The translations under genes were made by a program, and so were the position numbers. 64,000 nucleotides of DNA from Salvia splendens (lineage: Eukaryota; Streptophyta; Magnoliopsida; Lamiales; Lamiaceae): the NCBI RefSeq assembly GCF_004379255.2, contig NC_056047.1, positions 23,884,293 to 23,948,292 on the forward strand. The letters run 5' to 3'. This document shows, one piece after another, positions 55,302 through 64,000 of this stretch. Each line of letters starts with the position of its first letter. Within the stretch, counting starts at the first letter, position 1. The notes below the pieces were generated by a model. The model was given only the letters and a program-made list of their open reading frames with translations. It was not told the origin of the DNA and did no database searches.

Positions 55302-58289
55302 GTAGAAAGTAAAGTAAAACGATTATATCTGCTACCAACTTATTATGTTCAGATAGAGCTACTAATAATTTATGGTAAAAAAGTTTATAATTTGAACTAA
55401 AAAAAGAAGTTGGTACTCCATCTGTTCCATTTTTAATGGAACGTTTTTTTGTTTCAATAAAAATGAAACGTTTCATAAAATGAAAACATATCATCTCTAC
55501 CTTTTTTCTCTTTTTAACTTTACTTTTTTTCAATAATTATAAAACAATATTATATAAAATTCTGTGTCGGAAATTAAATATTTCATATTTATTGAGAAAG
55601 AGTGGATATAATTTAACTAATTAACATAACCAATCTCGAACACTCTAGATAGTGGTCCTAACATTGCAGGCCCAACTAGGGGAGGAAGAATCCTCCAATG
55701 AGTAAGATAGAAGTATGGGATGTTTTGGTTTTATTTAAAAATTAAATGTGTCAAGTGTTGGGATGATGGATCCAAAAATATGTTAGTCATTACAAATTAG
55801 ATCCACTTAATTTAATTTTTTATGGTCCATATTAGTCCTTCCAGCCTACCCAATCCCCTTCAACTTAAGGATTTCACTCTAGAAAGTAGAAATAAGAGTC
55901 CGTCCGCTAAAACCTAATACGTTTTATCATTTCAGTTGTTCACCAATTAAAGACATATTTGCACTTTTTTTTTAATAAGTGGATTCTATGTATTTTACTA
56001 ATTTATTACATTTATATTCTACTATAAAATTAATACATAGAGAATAGGATTCACATTTCATTAATTATTTTAGCAAATTTTTTTATAAAGTTAAACAATT
56101 TCTTAAAACACATATCAAATCAAAATGTGTCTTTAAATGACTATCCGAATAAGTATATGATAAATGTCCTCCATTCTTAATAATGTTGAATATTGTGTTG
56201 GAGCAGAACCGGTGCGTGAACATGATCGCGCATCTATTCAACGCACCACTAGGAGACGACGAGACGGCGGTGGGAGTGGGAACCGTGGGATCTTCGGAAG
56301 CCATAATGCTGGCCGGTCTGGCATTCAAGAGGAAATGGCAGAACAAGATGAAACAGCTCGGGAAACCCCACGACAAGCCCAACATTGTCACCGGCGCAAA
56401 CGTTCAAGTCTGCTGGGAGAAATTTGCCCGCTATTTCGAAGTGGAGCTCAAGGAGGTCAAGCTAACTGAAGGATACTACGTCATGGATCCCGACAAGGCC
56501 GTCGAGATGGTCGACGAGAACACCATCTGTGTCGCCGCCATCTTAGGCTCTACTCTTAACGGTGAATTTGAGGATGTCAAGCGCCTCAACAACCTCTTGG
56601 TCGAGAAGAACAAACAAACAGGGTATCTTATTTCTTACACAAAAACTCGTATATAATCCTCTCTCTGTCCCATTAAAAATGAAACGTATTTTGGGTTATC
56701 CCATTAAAAATGAAACATTTCCTAAAATGAAAATATCACCGTCTCTACTATTTCCCTCTATCTTACTTCCCACTATCTTACTTTATTCTCCTTATCAACT
56801 CACAAAACAACACTAAATAAAATCGCGTGTCTAAAAGTAAACGTTTCATATTTAATAGGACGGAGGGAGTAAATATCTAAAAACTGATATATTACTAGTA
56901 TCTAATTTCTCTTGGCAGATGGGATACCCCCATTCATGTGGATGCGGCTAGTGGTGGCTTCATTGCTCCGTTTTTGTATCCGGAGTTGGAGTGGGATTTC
57001 AGATTGCCGTTGGTGAAGAGTATCAATGTGAGTGGGCACAAATACGGGTTGGTGTATGCTGGTATCGGATGGGCCATTTGGAGGACCAAGGACGACTTGC
57101 CCGACGAGCTAATCTTCCACATCAACTATCTCGGATCCGATCAGCCCACCTTCACCCTCAACTTCTCCAAAGGTAATGTATCCCATACTATCTCATGCCA
57201 CTGAAACTGAAAGGATAGTCTACTACACATTAGTTTGATATTGTCTGCTTTGTTTCGATGGGTTTGCCCCACGATTCCGGAACCGGCGGTTAAGGTTTGA
57301 AACCGCCGGCTTCGGTTTTGGAAATTGTCGAACCGGAACCGAACCGTGAGGGTGGTTTGCGGTTCCGATTCCGGTTTCGGTTTTTTGTTTGGAATCGACG
57401 GTTTTTCACGGTTTCGAACCGCCGGTTTGCGGTGGTTCCGGATCGTTTCACGGTTTTTCGGTGGTTTTTCAAGGTTCCGGTTTGGAACTGCCCGAAACGG
57501 CAATCCAGCACGGTTTCGGTTTTGGAATTTTAGAACCTGAACCGGCTTACGGTTCCAAAAGTGACAGTTTCGGTTCTATTTAAATCTCACGATTCCGGTT
57601 CGGAACCGTAAACCTTGGGCATCTCTAGTTTGCACCCAACAATTAAGTTCATCAACTAAGTTTGATGTTTCAAAAAATTGCAGGGTCCAGTCAAATAATT
57701 GCTCAATACTATCAACTCATTCGGTTAGGTTATGAGGTAAAGCAATCAATCGCTACGTATGCTCAACATTTATTAGTATGAATACAACAAAATGAGAATA
57801 GAGGTAAAAATGCAGGGGTATCGCAACATAATGGAAAACTGCCAAGAAAATGCAATGGTGCTAAAAGATGGCCTCGAGAAAACAGGGCTCTTTACCATCG
57901 TGTCAAAGGACCACGGCGTCCCGCTGGTGGCGTTCAGCCTCAAGGACAGCAGCCGCCACAACGAGTTTGAGATCTCTGAGATGCTCCGCCGCTACGGGTG
58001 GATCGTCCCCGCCTACACAATGCCGCCAGACGCGCAGCACATCACGGTGCTTCGCGTCGTCATACGCGAGGACTTCTCGCGGACTCTGGCGGAGAGGCTG
58101 GTGCTGGACATCGAGAAGATCATGCACGAGCTCGACACGATCCCTTCGAGGGTCACGGAGAAGATCGCCACGGACGAGGAGCATGCGGTTGTGGTGAAGA
58201 AGACTGCCCTTGAAGTGCAGAGGGAGATCACTGATGCTTGGAAGAAAATGGTTGCTGATCACAAGAAAAAGACTAAAGGGGTTTGCTGA
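42466..58289 (+). CDS. GAD: Glutamate decarboxylase (calmodulin-binding type)
   Basis: Exons: 42466-42551, 42610-42814, 56207-56622, 56919-57172, 57684-57736 and 57816-58289. Joined in frame they give 495 aa, the usual length. The PLP enzyme makes GABA and CO2 from glutamate in the cytosol. Exons 1-2 encode [20 protein letters not shown] and on to [12 protein letters not shown]. Exon 3 starts [20 protein letters not shown]. The PLP lysine is K277 in [10 protein letters not shown] (exon 4). The C-terminal tail [19 protein letters not shown] (W480 with flanking lysines) is the Ca2+/calmodulin-binding autoinhibitory region of plant GADs. Introns are GT-AG except intron 2, whose donor reads CAG/GCCAGT. 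Intron 2 is about 13.4 kb because it contains the 11.4-kb retroelement 42998-54384. Introns 3 and 4 each carry a small transposon. The coding sequence has no stops, so the gene is probably functional if intron 2 is spliced. Confidence 0.93.
42560..42597. repeat. AAATTC hexanucleotide repeat in GAD intron 1
   Basis: About six consecutive copies of 'aaattc' fill most of the 58-bp intron between exons 1 and 2. It is a likely length-polymorphic microsatellite. Confidence 0.9.
42998..45756 (+). repeat. 5' LTR (2759 bp)
   Basis: TG...CA bounded. It contains a (CT)11 tract at 43171-43192 and a GC-rich tandem array at about 44064-44596. Compared by eye with the 3' LTR, I find (CT)11 versus (CT)13, which explains the whole 4-bp length difference, and two substitutions (near 43144 and 44301). 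Confidence 0.95.
44064..44596. repeat. GC-rich tandem array in the 5' LTR
   Basis: Built from 'cggccgaggtgccgag' words. Clear 34-bp units (ggtcggccgaggtgccgagc plus caggcggccgagac) lie at about 44416-44560, with shorter 16-22 bp variants before. Period 34 with no stop words leaves long open frames on both strands, which are artefacts. It is a CpG-dense island in an AT-rich region. Confidence 0.9.
45760..45772 (+). other. Primer-binding site
   Basis: TGGTATCAGAGCC starts three bases after the 5' LTR. It is the standard complement of the 3' end of initiator tRNA-Met used by many plant LTR retrotransposons to prime minus-strand synthesis. Confidence 0.93.
46355..46876 (+). CDS. Extra ORF upstream of gag-pol (173 codons), function unknown
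   Basis: An open frame in the sense direction between the primer-binding site and gag. The start follows 'ttctatag', which looks like a splice acceptor. The N terminus is basic ([20 protein letters not shown]). The middle ([20 protein letters not shown], then [20 protein letters not shown]) has the hydrophobic/aromatic spacing of gag capsid segments. The tail is very acidic ([20 protein letters not shown]). I recognise no named family. Extra sense ORFs are known in some plant gypsy lineages, but this one does not match any I can name. It could be a gag-derived or captured accessory protein, or a leader peptide. A separate 214-bp gap lies between it and gag-pol, so it would need its own transcript, splicing or reinitiation. 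Confidence 0.6.
   Translation: MARMFRTPRRSDRDRLRAQRVLRDYRVYRKKDHVPLIEFVAHFDTLWRAAQEFGVTEHDGIEKLIDLLPDSWKEWAERTARRYTWHEPATDDMVGDMAGFRKAVYCALVDSREEQPPQEVEERVVYQDKYVSMYEGEQGYEDDYEEALPGNSEEDDDEDPEEGPMDEDDRVVV
47091..51578 (+). CDS. Gag-Pol polyprotein with chromodomain, 1495 aa
   Basis: One uninterrupted frame. Domains by residue: Pro14 run (18-31); gag capsid region about 40-210; CCHC knuckle C290-x2-C293-x4-H298-x4-C303; aspartic protease with D380-TG; reverse transcriptase about 555-740 with the active-site FIDD (D717, D718); RNase H about 857-975 (D864, E901, D926, D969); integrase with HHCC finger (H1080, H1087, C1117, C1120) and DDE triad D1150, D1211, E1247 (35 residues between the last two); GPY/F motif near 1385; chromodomain about 1446-1495 ([20 protein letters not shown]). 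All key residues are present. Chromodomains steer such elements to particular chromatin. Gag and pol share one frame with no stop or shift between them, as in most plant chromoviruses. Confidence 0.96.
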   Translation: MPPRRARQPRQEPHVEAPPPPPPPPPPPPPPQQERFIVTFSRQNPPKFDGQGDPSKAEEWIRGLERIFRVMECTDRERIAGATFQLLGAADYWWETRQRTMDPARLEALTWEEFKVEIDNKYVPKTYRRAKVVEFHTLSQGRMTVTEYDRALAQMARYAPELMDTDEKWAVKFRAGLRDEIKAALACRGELSYSEILTCALDVEDALPKPRVVATTNATPLQAQPGHQEKRRWDGDQAQYGGKRPQHMRNPPYNGGRQNTFQPRANFPPRNPQCGRCFKYHAGECRDPRCFNCGGSGHYIRNCPNKHMGTGTRQNQLGFRPQSQALPAPPPQQRRQGLPSQARAYALKGKQPANGKETFEQGNLAGMGTLLNMPIVVLFDTGASHSFISTSCVDTLELPTVKTEPTMSVTSPVGGAIDISRSCACVNFGIGELSLVAYNLQVMTMGSVDIILGMDWLAENHVTLHCRERKISFETPGKEPMKFHGVPMSRRKSIISALQATTMMRKGCPAYLVYLNGEEKKDRKIEDVAIVSEYPDVFPDALPGPPPDRQVEFTIDLEPGSAPISKAPYRMAPKELEELKVQLQELLELGFIRPSVSPWGAPVLFVKKKDGTMRMCIDYRELNKLTLKNKYPLPRIDDLFDQLRGAGVFSKMDLRSGYHQLRVRREDVPKTAFRTRYGHYEFVVMPFGLTNAPAVFMDLMNRVFHPFLDRFVLVFIDDVLVYSKNEEEHKEHLRTVLATLRDEKLYAKFSKCEFWLKEVNFLGHVVTSDGIRVDPAKVEAVQEWKSPSTQNEIRSFLGLAGYYRRFIEGFSKIARPMTQQLKKGVKMIWTPECEASFQLLKEKLTTAPILAVPEPETDYAVYTDASKVGLGCVLMQKGKVIAYASRQLKPHELNYPTHDLELAAVVHALKIWRHHLYGVRCEIYTDHKSLKYFFEQKELNMRQRRWLELVKDYDCGINYHPGKANVVADALSRKSQSQLATFLTIEESLIQEFSKMRLEVVRMPETVEGIVATLVMEPDLRAKIVEAQRRDTLLEKIRSEVRTGELGNFREAADNGLTYKGRLCVPKDEGLRMEIMREAHETPYAAHPGSTKMYQDLKRQFWWNGMKKHVAVFVERCLACQQVKALHQRPYGKLQPLEIPEWKWEHIAMDFVVGLPKSQRGNTVIWVIIDRLTKSAHFVPVRATYGSDQLAKVYVREIIRLHGVPATITSDRDAKFTSRFWTSLQHELGTKLNFSTAFHPQTDGQSERTIQALEDMLRAVVLDRGVGWEEVLPLVEFAYNNSYQATIKMAPYEALYGKKCRSPLYWDEVGERRILGPDSVEEMIEIVRQIRGRIKEAQDRQKSYADVRRTDLQFEVGEKVFLKVSPSKGITRFGVKGKLRPRFIGPYEILDRVGVVAYRLALPPSFGNVHNVFHVSQLRKYVYDPTHIVHQEEMMVLNPDLSYEEKPEAIVDRRVQELRNKSVVSVKVRWRNHGIEEATWELEDKMRERFPELFE
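51609..51621 (+). other. Polypurine tract
   Basis: aaggtgggaggaa ends immediately before the 3' LTR. It is the plus-strand priming site and lies 31 bp beyond the gag-pol stop. Confidence 0.9.
51622..54384 (+). repeat. 3' LTR (2763 bp)
   Basis: Near-identical partner of 42998-45756, with (CT)13 in place of (CT)11. Confidence 0.95.
52692..53224. repeat. GC-rich tandem array in the 3' LTR
   Basis: Same array as 44064-44596, unit for unit, with one substitution seen (ggtgccgag here for ggtgtcgag). Confidence 0.9.
54976..55230. mobile_element. MULE-like MITE with an internal duplication
   Basis: The ends 'ttctttttaatcacagccct' and, inverted, 'aaggctgagattaaaaagaa' form about 25-bp inverted repeats and lie between TA tracts. 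Inside, a block of about 60 bp (gcattattacactataat and on to caactgaaaatct) is repeated directly at about 55029 and 55089. Ends are approximate. Confidence 0.55.
55258..55299. repeat. (TA)n microsatellite
   Basis: About 20 uninterrupted TA units next to 'tccc', the same arrangement as at 39718. Confidence 0.95.
56655..56869. mobile_element. Stowaway MITE in GAD intron 3
   Basis: The left end 'tcctctctctgtcccattaa' and the right end 'taataggacggagggag' lie within the 296-bp intron 3, so the element makes up most of the intron. TA flanks. Confidence 0.72.
57257..57628. mobile_element. Non-autonomous hAT-like element in GAD intron 4
   Basis: The interval is filled with 'gaaccggcggtt/aaccgccggttt' and 'ggttccggtt' words in both directions, like the subterminal repeats of the hAT at 15231-19118. 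The right end, inverted, reads tagagatgcccaaggtttac, and the left has the diverged tgccccacgattccgg. The target duplication is not clear. Open frames here are artefacts. Confidence 0.6.
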
Positions 58290-59656
58290 TTATTTTAATC
58301 TACATAATTAAGTGAAATGCTACTGCTTTGGTTTGGTTTGGTTTGGTTTGGGGCATTATTAGCATGAACTATATTTCGTCCAGCTATGTCTGCGGAGTTG
58401 TGAATCTTTAGGAATGTTATGTAAGAGTGTATTATGCCACCTTTATGTTTAATACTCTTTTTCTTTTTTCTCTGAAATTCTCTCCCCTATTTCCCTCTTT
58501 TATTCATAAACTAATCTCCATAACCTCTTCAGCCTCCACGTCATTTTCTTGCCTCTTTATTCTTGCGCAATTTTGACTTTTTTAATCAATTTAGAAAGAA
58601 ATATTGGTCTCTAAAATCATCAACTTTGCCTATGATTTGGTATTTCCCATGAACTTTAAAATTGATCTATAATATCACAAACTTTACATTTTGTTTGGTA
58701 TTTCTCAAATTCACTCAAATAAGATATTTTCATTAAAATTTTATTTTACGTAGGCAACCATGATACGTTTTATGATATTTTAAACCACTTTTTAATTTTA
58801 TAACATGTAGGATAAAAAGTATGGTTGAAAATTACGCTGATTTAATTGTGTCAAGTATGATAAAAAAAAAAGTCTCGTAAGTTAGTCAAATATAGTAATA
58901 GACATGTCATGAGAAATACCAAACAAAGTGCAAAATTGTGATTTTATACTAATTATAAAGTTCGTGGATCATACCAAATTTTAGGCAAAGTTTTTGATTT
59001 TATGGACCAATTTCCTATATAGAAACCACAAATTTCATTGTTTCTCCAAATGACAGAAACTACTCAATTTTGTTTCTATTTGCAAGTACAATTTCATCAC
59101 CAATTACCACCTCATGTTTCTTCTGTCACCACACAATCTAATTCAGTCAAAAAATTGAATGCTCGCAGCCGCACCGGATTCGTCCCCAAAGTTTCCACTC
59201 TTCAAATTTCGAATCTATAAGCATTGAGTTTGAATTCAATATCCCCTCACCTTCGTCCCATAAAAAAATCTCAGATTAAATATCAAGAAAGCAAGAGAGG
59301 TAGAAGAACATCGTCAATTGAAATAAATTCAGAATACGGGGAGATGAGGGTTAAAGGAAAAAACTCATCAAGTATACTGCTCGTACATTACAGTTTAAAA
59401 TTGGCTTATACAGTAGTTGAAATTACAAGAAGCAAAGATCTTGAGTAAGAGCCTTACCAAATTTTTCATTGTCGTAAACAAGGTGATCTCTCGCTTCATA
59501 TCCCCCTTTCATTTGCTAATCATGCCACGAATACATTACACAGTGCTTGATTATGCATCAATCTCTTCCCATACTTCCCGGTGTCGTGAATCAGTCAGTC
59601 ACTTGTTCGCGATAACATTAACAACGAATTTCCTTCATGTTTGCAAGTGAATCACA
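58290..59656. other. Intergenic region between convergent GAD and PRP38 genes
   Basis: GAD 3' flank with a (TTTGG)n run at about 58328-58350, then AT-rich DNA. About 58620-58700 and 58900-59020 are inverted copies of one phrase set ('aactttgcctatgatttggta' style, quoted loosely), so a decayed fold-back element is likely. The short open frames at 59038-59650 resemble no family and partly lie in the PRP38 3' untranslated region. Confidence 0.45.
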
Positions 59657-62091
59657 TTACCTCCATGACGAACCACCAAGTCTGATCACCTCCTCAGTAC
59701 CACCGGGCCTGTAAGGGCGACCCTCCGAGGCCTCAGCCACGCCCTCCTTTTGATTGCTCGACACACCGTACAGATCTTTGAGCTCAGCCAGATTACTTGA
59801 TGCAGATCTCTTCTCCTTACTTTCATGGCTAAATGGATTGTGACCACTTACATTATGCTTGCCATATTCATTGGTGCTCTGACTTTGACTCCGGCACCTG
59901 CTCCTACTCCTACTTCTGCTCTGATGAGAACCGCCTTCTCTCCTGTAGTCTTCACGGCCCCTCCTATCATAACTCCTTCTATAGGTGTCTCGGGATCTCC
60001 TGTCATAATCATGCCTCCTATCCTTACCTTTTTCCGGCTCTCTTCTCCTTTCATCATCCCTGTCTCTATACCGCCGATCCCTGGTTCTGTCTTGATCGCG
60101 GTTGTCGTCCTTGTCCTTGCCCCTGTCTCTCTCCCTTCCAGGATGATCCCGATCAGATAGATCACCATTTTGGGGAGATCGTCTTGATTCATTACCTCGA
60201 TCATAATAATGATTAGCTGTTCGCCGAACTGGAGATGAATCCCTAGTTATTGTCCGATGAGGGGCACGTTGACCGAAAGAGACAGAAAGGGCAGCCTTAA
60301 CAGAAGGTGGTCTTCTTGCAGTCTCTTCACTGCCACGAGTGGTCTCACCAGTAACTCCACAGTGTTTAGATGGCAGGTTCATACTTTCAAGATTGGCTAC
60401 AACAGTGCGCAACACCAGCACCGGAATACGAGGAAGAAGTGTGTCAAAATAGTACTGCATGCAGAAAACAATTTATCAGAATGGACAAAGATGCTGATGG
60501 TAGAAAAGCAATAATCTCAAAATTTTAATCAAAGCAAGAGCAGATGATGCACAACCTGTCCAAGAAGCAAATCCCTCACATACGCACCCATTGTTGTCAT
60601 ACGGCCATTACAACCAGGAGAGAATTCCTGGAATTAAGAGATGGACATAAAATATAGTGATGTTCAATGGATACAAGTTGACGGTGAAAAAAAAAAGAAA
60701 ATTAATAACATAATGGTGCTGACATAAAAAAAAAAGGTCCCCCAGAAGCCACTAGACAACTTGAGAATTATTCAAGAAATGTTCCCAGATATGACTAATG
60801 CAACAGCCTAAGTAATCCAGGATGAGATACCAAGTGGAAACAGAACTAGACCAGTCAGATAATAAAACATGAATAACTTATCATATATACAACAAAACCT
60901 TGTCCAGATATTTTTTAAATTCCCACATAACATTTCACCTGAAGGGAATCATGCCAATGCACCACTGATGAATTGTAAAATTGTTCCATCCTGGCCATAA
61001 TGCATCAGACACAACAGGAAATTCCAGTCATATAGGCAAGAGATCATCCACACATAACCCAAACAGAACGATCATAGATTCCCTTGCAGTCAGTGAGAGA
61101 TAGCACGATAACTTATAAAATTGCTAAATAAAAAACATCAAAATAATAGTGGAAATATCAAAAAGTACCGTAAGAGAAAGTATTCAATAAGGAGAGACTG
61201 ACTTCCGAGAAATATGTAAACCACAGTGCCTGGTTTTATATGAGAATATGCCACAGGAAAAACAGGCTGAATGTGTTCGAAGAAAAAAAAATCAAATATT
61301 TCTTTCTTTTTTTAAATGTTTGGAGAAATGTGCTGTGAATCTTATATTTGTTTGCCTAAATTATATTTATGTGTTAACTTTTATGTGTGGAAATTCGGAC
61401 GCTATGAGTAATACATTAAAGATTAAGTTATTATAACAAACACAATGCTGACATGTAATCTAGTTGGTCGGCTCGAGCTGTACCAGTCCATTGAAAGTCC
61501 AACACATTACAGTCGTTTCAAACTACATAAAACCAACTTCAAGAAACCAATTCATGATAAAAACGAACTTTACAGAATCAAGTGGACAAGGCATTTACGG
61601 CATACCTCATCATCTTTTACATACGGTTCACACCAACTCCATAAAGTCTTTGGATCAGCTACATACCTTAGATAGAGAAATCCTATCTGAAAAATGATAC
61701 ATGACAAAACATCAATCATTTCATACCAAATAACTGTAAACAACTTAAAACAGAAAATAGGAAAATCTTCTATGTCCTATATACCAGGAAAGGTTCTTAC
61801 TGCTCTAATATAAGGAGAATCTGGGTGATTCAATAAGCCATGCATTTGCTTGACAGTGAGCTTCATAAGAAAGAATTTGTAGAGGAGGCAGAAAGCAGTA
61901 GAAGGCCCTCGGCAGTTTCCAGTCATCCATGGCTCCACGTGTGTGACAGTAACATAAATCTCATCAATAACCTCATGATAAGTTTTCAATTTCAACAGGT
62001 CACGAAAATAATCAGAAGAAAGTATATTCATGCATAATACTTTCTCCAATAATTGATCAAATGGTCTCCCAGATGACTTTATCTCGGACAT
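59657..62091 (-). CDS. PRP38-family pre-mRNA splicing factor with RS-rich tail
   Basis: Coding exons on the minus strand: 62091-61801, 61686-61606, 60627-60556 and 60454-59657, all phase 0 with GT-AG borders, giving 413 aa. The PRP38 domain spans about 15-180: NILSSDYFRDLLKLKTYHEV, HVEPWMTGNCRGPSTAFCLL, LTVKQMHGLLNHPDSPYIRA, then IGFLYLRYVADPKTLWSW, GRMTTMGAYVRDLLLGQ and YYFDTLLPRIPV. A basic Arg/Asp/Ser-rich tail follows (REPEKGKDRRHDYDRRSRDT, SRSRSRSRCRSQSQS), as in the Arabidopsis RS-like PRP38 protein SRL1 (~390 aa). PRP38 is a tri-snRNP protein needed for spliceosome activation; RS tails mediate protein contacts in nuclear speckles. A 5' untranslated exon ending at 62919 is spliced to 62107 (donor gtgagg, acceptor gtag). 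The plus-strand frames here are shadows. Confidence 0.94.
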
Positions 62092-62107
62092 TATGGATCA
62101 CCCGTTC

Positions 62108-62990
62108 CTACAATGATAAGGAATCAAAGATCATATAACTGAATTAATGATCAAGAGCAGTAACGATAAAGAAATATCACCATACCACACACATGGAAAA
62201 GAAATAGTAACTGTTAGATAGAAAGAGAATCATCTGGTTTACATTCTTGCCAAAAAGCCTAACGAAACTAGCCTCAAAATATCAAAATAAACCAATAGAG
62301 ACTGTTAGAGGGTGTTAGCCCCAAAATTTAAGGATTCAACTGAGTATGAACACCATTCCCCAGAAAAACATCCAAAGTTTCCAGATATTATTTTATTTGC
62401 AGTATAAAAGTTTTTTTATTAAAAAAAACATTATTTCTTACTCACATGAATGCTTCCTCCAACTTGAAAGACATACAACTTCAATAATCAGTCAAAGTTG
62501 ACTCCAAATCTAAAACATATACTCATTTTCACAACTCCATATCTCAAAATACCCATTTCCCCCAAAAATCCTAAAAGAAAAAACATGTCAAACCCTAGCT
62601 ACAATAAAAAACTACATGAAATCCGACCATCATAAAATTCAGTACAACCATGCTCAATTACAAATGCGCCTAATCAGAATATATATTAAAATCATATCTT
62701 TCAATTTGCTTCTCAAACTGAAACATAAAGCAGCTATGAGCAGAAAAATAATACTTTAAATAAGTAAATAGACATTCGGCGCGCGCATAATTCACATATA
62801 CGATTGGGGATTGAAGGAATCACAAACCAAAAAGTGGCTGAAAAATTGTTCTTCCAATTGAATTAAACCTGGCTACAATTTATCGTAAAGGAGCTGAAGC
62901 AATGATCCATTTCCTCACCTTGAATGAAATGGGGAATTGCGAAGGAAAAAGGAGAAAATTTGAGAGAGAACCCTAGGCGGAATAGTAATG
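62108..62990 (-). other. 5' untranslated intron and first exon of the PRP38 gene
   Basis: On the minus strand a pyrimidine-rich leader (about 62990-62919) ends 'cattcaag' before gtgagg. The intron runs to 62108 and the last leader bases precede the ATG at 62091. A 5' leader intron is common in plant splicing-factor genes. Exact start unknown. Confidence 0.6.
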
Positions 62991-64000
62991 AGAGAATTTG
63001 GGGATTAAAAATGTAAATATTGACTATTGGTTGGACCCCCAAATGAATAGATAAACCACTATTTATATAGTATTAATTAGTCGACTTGATTGGTAGCAAA
63101 TTCAATAATAAAAAGTTATACAATTCGTAAAAATTAAGATAAAATAGCTTTTTTTTATCCTAGAGAGAAGACAATACAAACTTCTCTGTATCGGCCAAAA
63201 TTTACAAAATTATACTACTGTTTAAGTTATTAGTAATGTACTAGTACTTCTTCAGTTTGCTAGTTATTTGAAATCATAATTATTTATTTTATTTTATTTA
63301 TGAAAAATAAAGGCTGCCACAATAAGAACATTAATGCACGGATAATTAAAAAATGGAGTCCTATATTTAAAGGAATATTTTAGCTACTTTATTAGTTACT
63401 ACACTGTATCGAAGCCTAATTTCCAAAACACTTAATTATATTATTATGATCGTTAGTATATAAATTAAAGAATTATATTATCTTTCAATAACAAATTATA
63501 CCCTCCGTCCATTAAAAACGATATTACAATTATTATAAAATATACATATTACAGCTTGATAAGACTTACTGATTAATGTCGAACTAATTTTAAAAATCGA
63601 ACTAGAGACTAAATTAGGGTCATTAAATCTAGTTTTTTTAGGAGATTCGTTGATGTGTAAATTATTTCGTTCTTCATTACAAGCTCATTTTACTTAATTA
63701 TAGTAGATTTATTACCTCATTCCGATACATAGTACATTGAAACTACAGTATATTTTTACTTACTTCCAGTAAGTTTTGAAATGATTCACCACATGCTTCA
63801 TTCTAATTCATTGAACTGAGTTTTTACTTTATTCACATTAAAAAATACAATATATTCCAGTAGGTTTATTACTTCATTAAAGATGTTATTACTACCTCCG
63901 TTCCATAGTAATAGAGTCATTTTGTCATTTTGGTACGTTCCATAGTAATAGAGTAATTCCTCTTTTTAGTAAAAGTCAATACATTTTTGCACACCTAATT
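62991..64000. other. PRP38 promoter side and AT-rich flank
   Basis: No gene is seen. A Stowaway-type end (ccctccgtccattaaaaacg) lies at 63501 without a partner. At 63892 the left part of another Stowaway (ctacctccgttccatagtaa), closely like the element at 36128-36370, runs off the window. Confidence 0.5.

Larger units (their letters stand above)
54385..56206. other. Remainder of GAD intron 2
   Basis: AT-rich DNA. It holds a MULE-like MITE (54976-55230) and a (TA)n tract (55258-55299). There is also a probable decayed Stowaway element starting at 55416 (ctccatctgttccattttta). The intron ends ttggagcag before exon 3. No other coding segment is seen. Confidence 0.6.

Noticed and set aside
57141..57583. 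Frames of 60-120 codons in GAD intron 4
   Set aside because: They read the 'ggttccgg' subterminal repeats of a hAT-like element in several frames.
59825..60216. Plus-strand frames of 111 and 127 codons
   Set aside because: Antisense shadows of the Arg/Asp/Ser-rich PRP38 tail.

Overview
The window is nuclear DNA of a flowering plant, most likely a eudicot and probably an asterid. It has AT-rich, repeat-laden intergenic DNA, GT-AG introns, single-copy plant genes, and plant families of hAT, PIF/Harbinger, mariner/Stowaway, Mutator-like and Ty3/gypsy elements. Lamiales is only a guess from general resemblance of the repeats. Nothing is bacterial, organellar or viral.

Six host genes can be modelled. 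(1) A Pin1-type parvulin, + strand, 7440-10511, two exons, 119 aa. (2) An intronless GDP-mannose 4,6-dehydratase, + strand, 11816-12901, 361 aa. (3, 4) Two almost identical group-II BASIC PENTACYSTEINE (BBR/BPC) GAGA-binding factors facing away from each other, at 19506-20798 (-) and 25975-27251 (+). They lie in two arms of a ~2.8 kb inverted duplication. (5) A calmodulin-binding-type glutamate decarboxylase, + strand, 42466-58289, six exons, 495 aa. (6) A PRP38-family splicing factor with an RS-rich tail, - strand, 59657-62091, four coding exons, 413 aa.

Most of the rest is transposon-derived. From left to right: a PIF/Harbinger transposase relic interrupted by a 1.28 kb hAT element (1-3.0 kb); a broken mariner transposase (4.3-5.6 kb); a PIF-type MITE (11.3-11.7 kb); a 3.9 kb hAT element with its own decayed transposase and a perfect 8-bp target duplication (15.2-19.1 kb); many Stowaway MITEs, one inserted inside another (27.8-28.2 kb); a tRNA-derived SINE (29 kb); a 2.74 kb solo LTR (31.5-34.3 kb); a Mutator-type MITE (37.1 kb); and a Pack-MULE-like element (39.8-42.4 kb). 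That last element contains gene fragments and a 44-bp repeat array that reverses direction in the middle, and it ends about 75 bp before the glutamate decarboxylase start codon.

The largest object is a complete 11,387-bp Ty3/gypsy chromovirus (42998-54384). It has LTRs of 2759 and 2763 bp that are almost identical, a perfect AATAA target duplication, an uninterrupted 1495-codon gag-pol frame ending in a chromodomain, and an extra 173-codon frame upstream of gag. It sits inside intron 2 of the decarboxylase gene, so that intron is about 13.4 kb long, and its donor site reads GC instead of GT.

The most unusual material is: the decarboxylase gene hemmed in by transposons with a GC-AG giant intron; the inverted BPC pair, whose start codons appear to be assembled by splicing and of which only one copy keeps a GA-repeat leader; the 44-bp fold-back array; and the extra frame in the retroelement. 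I ran no searches. Family names come from recognising motifs, and splice sites come from reading consensus and frame.
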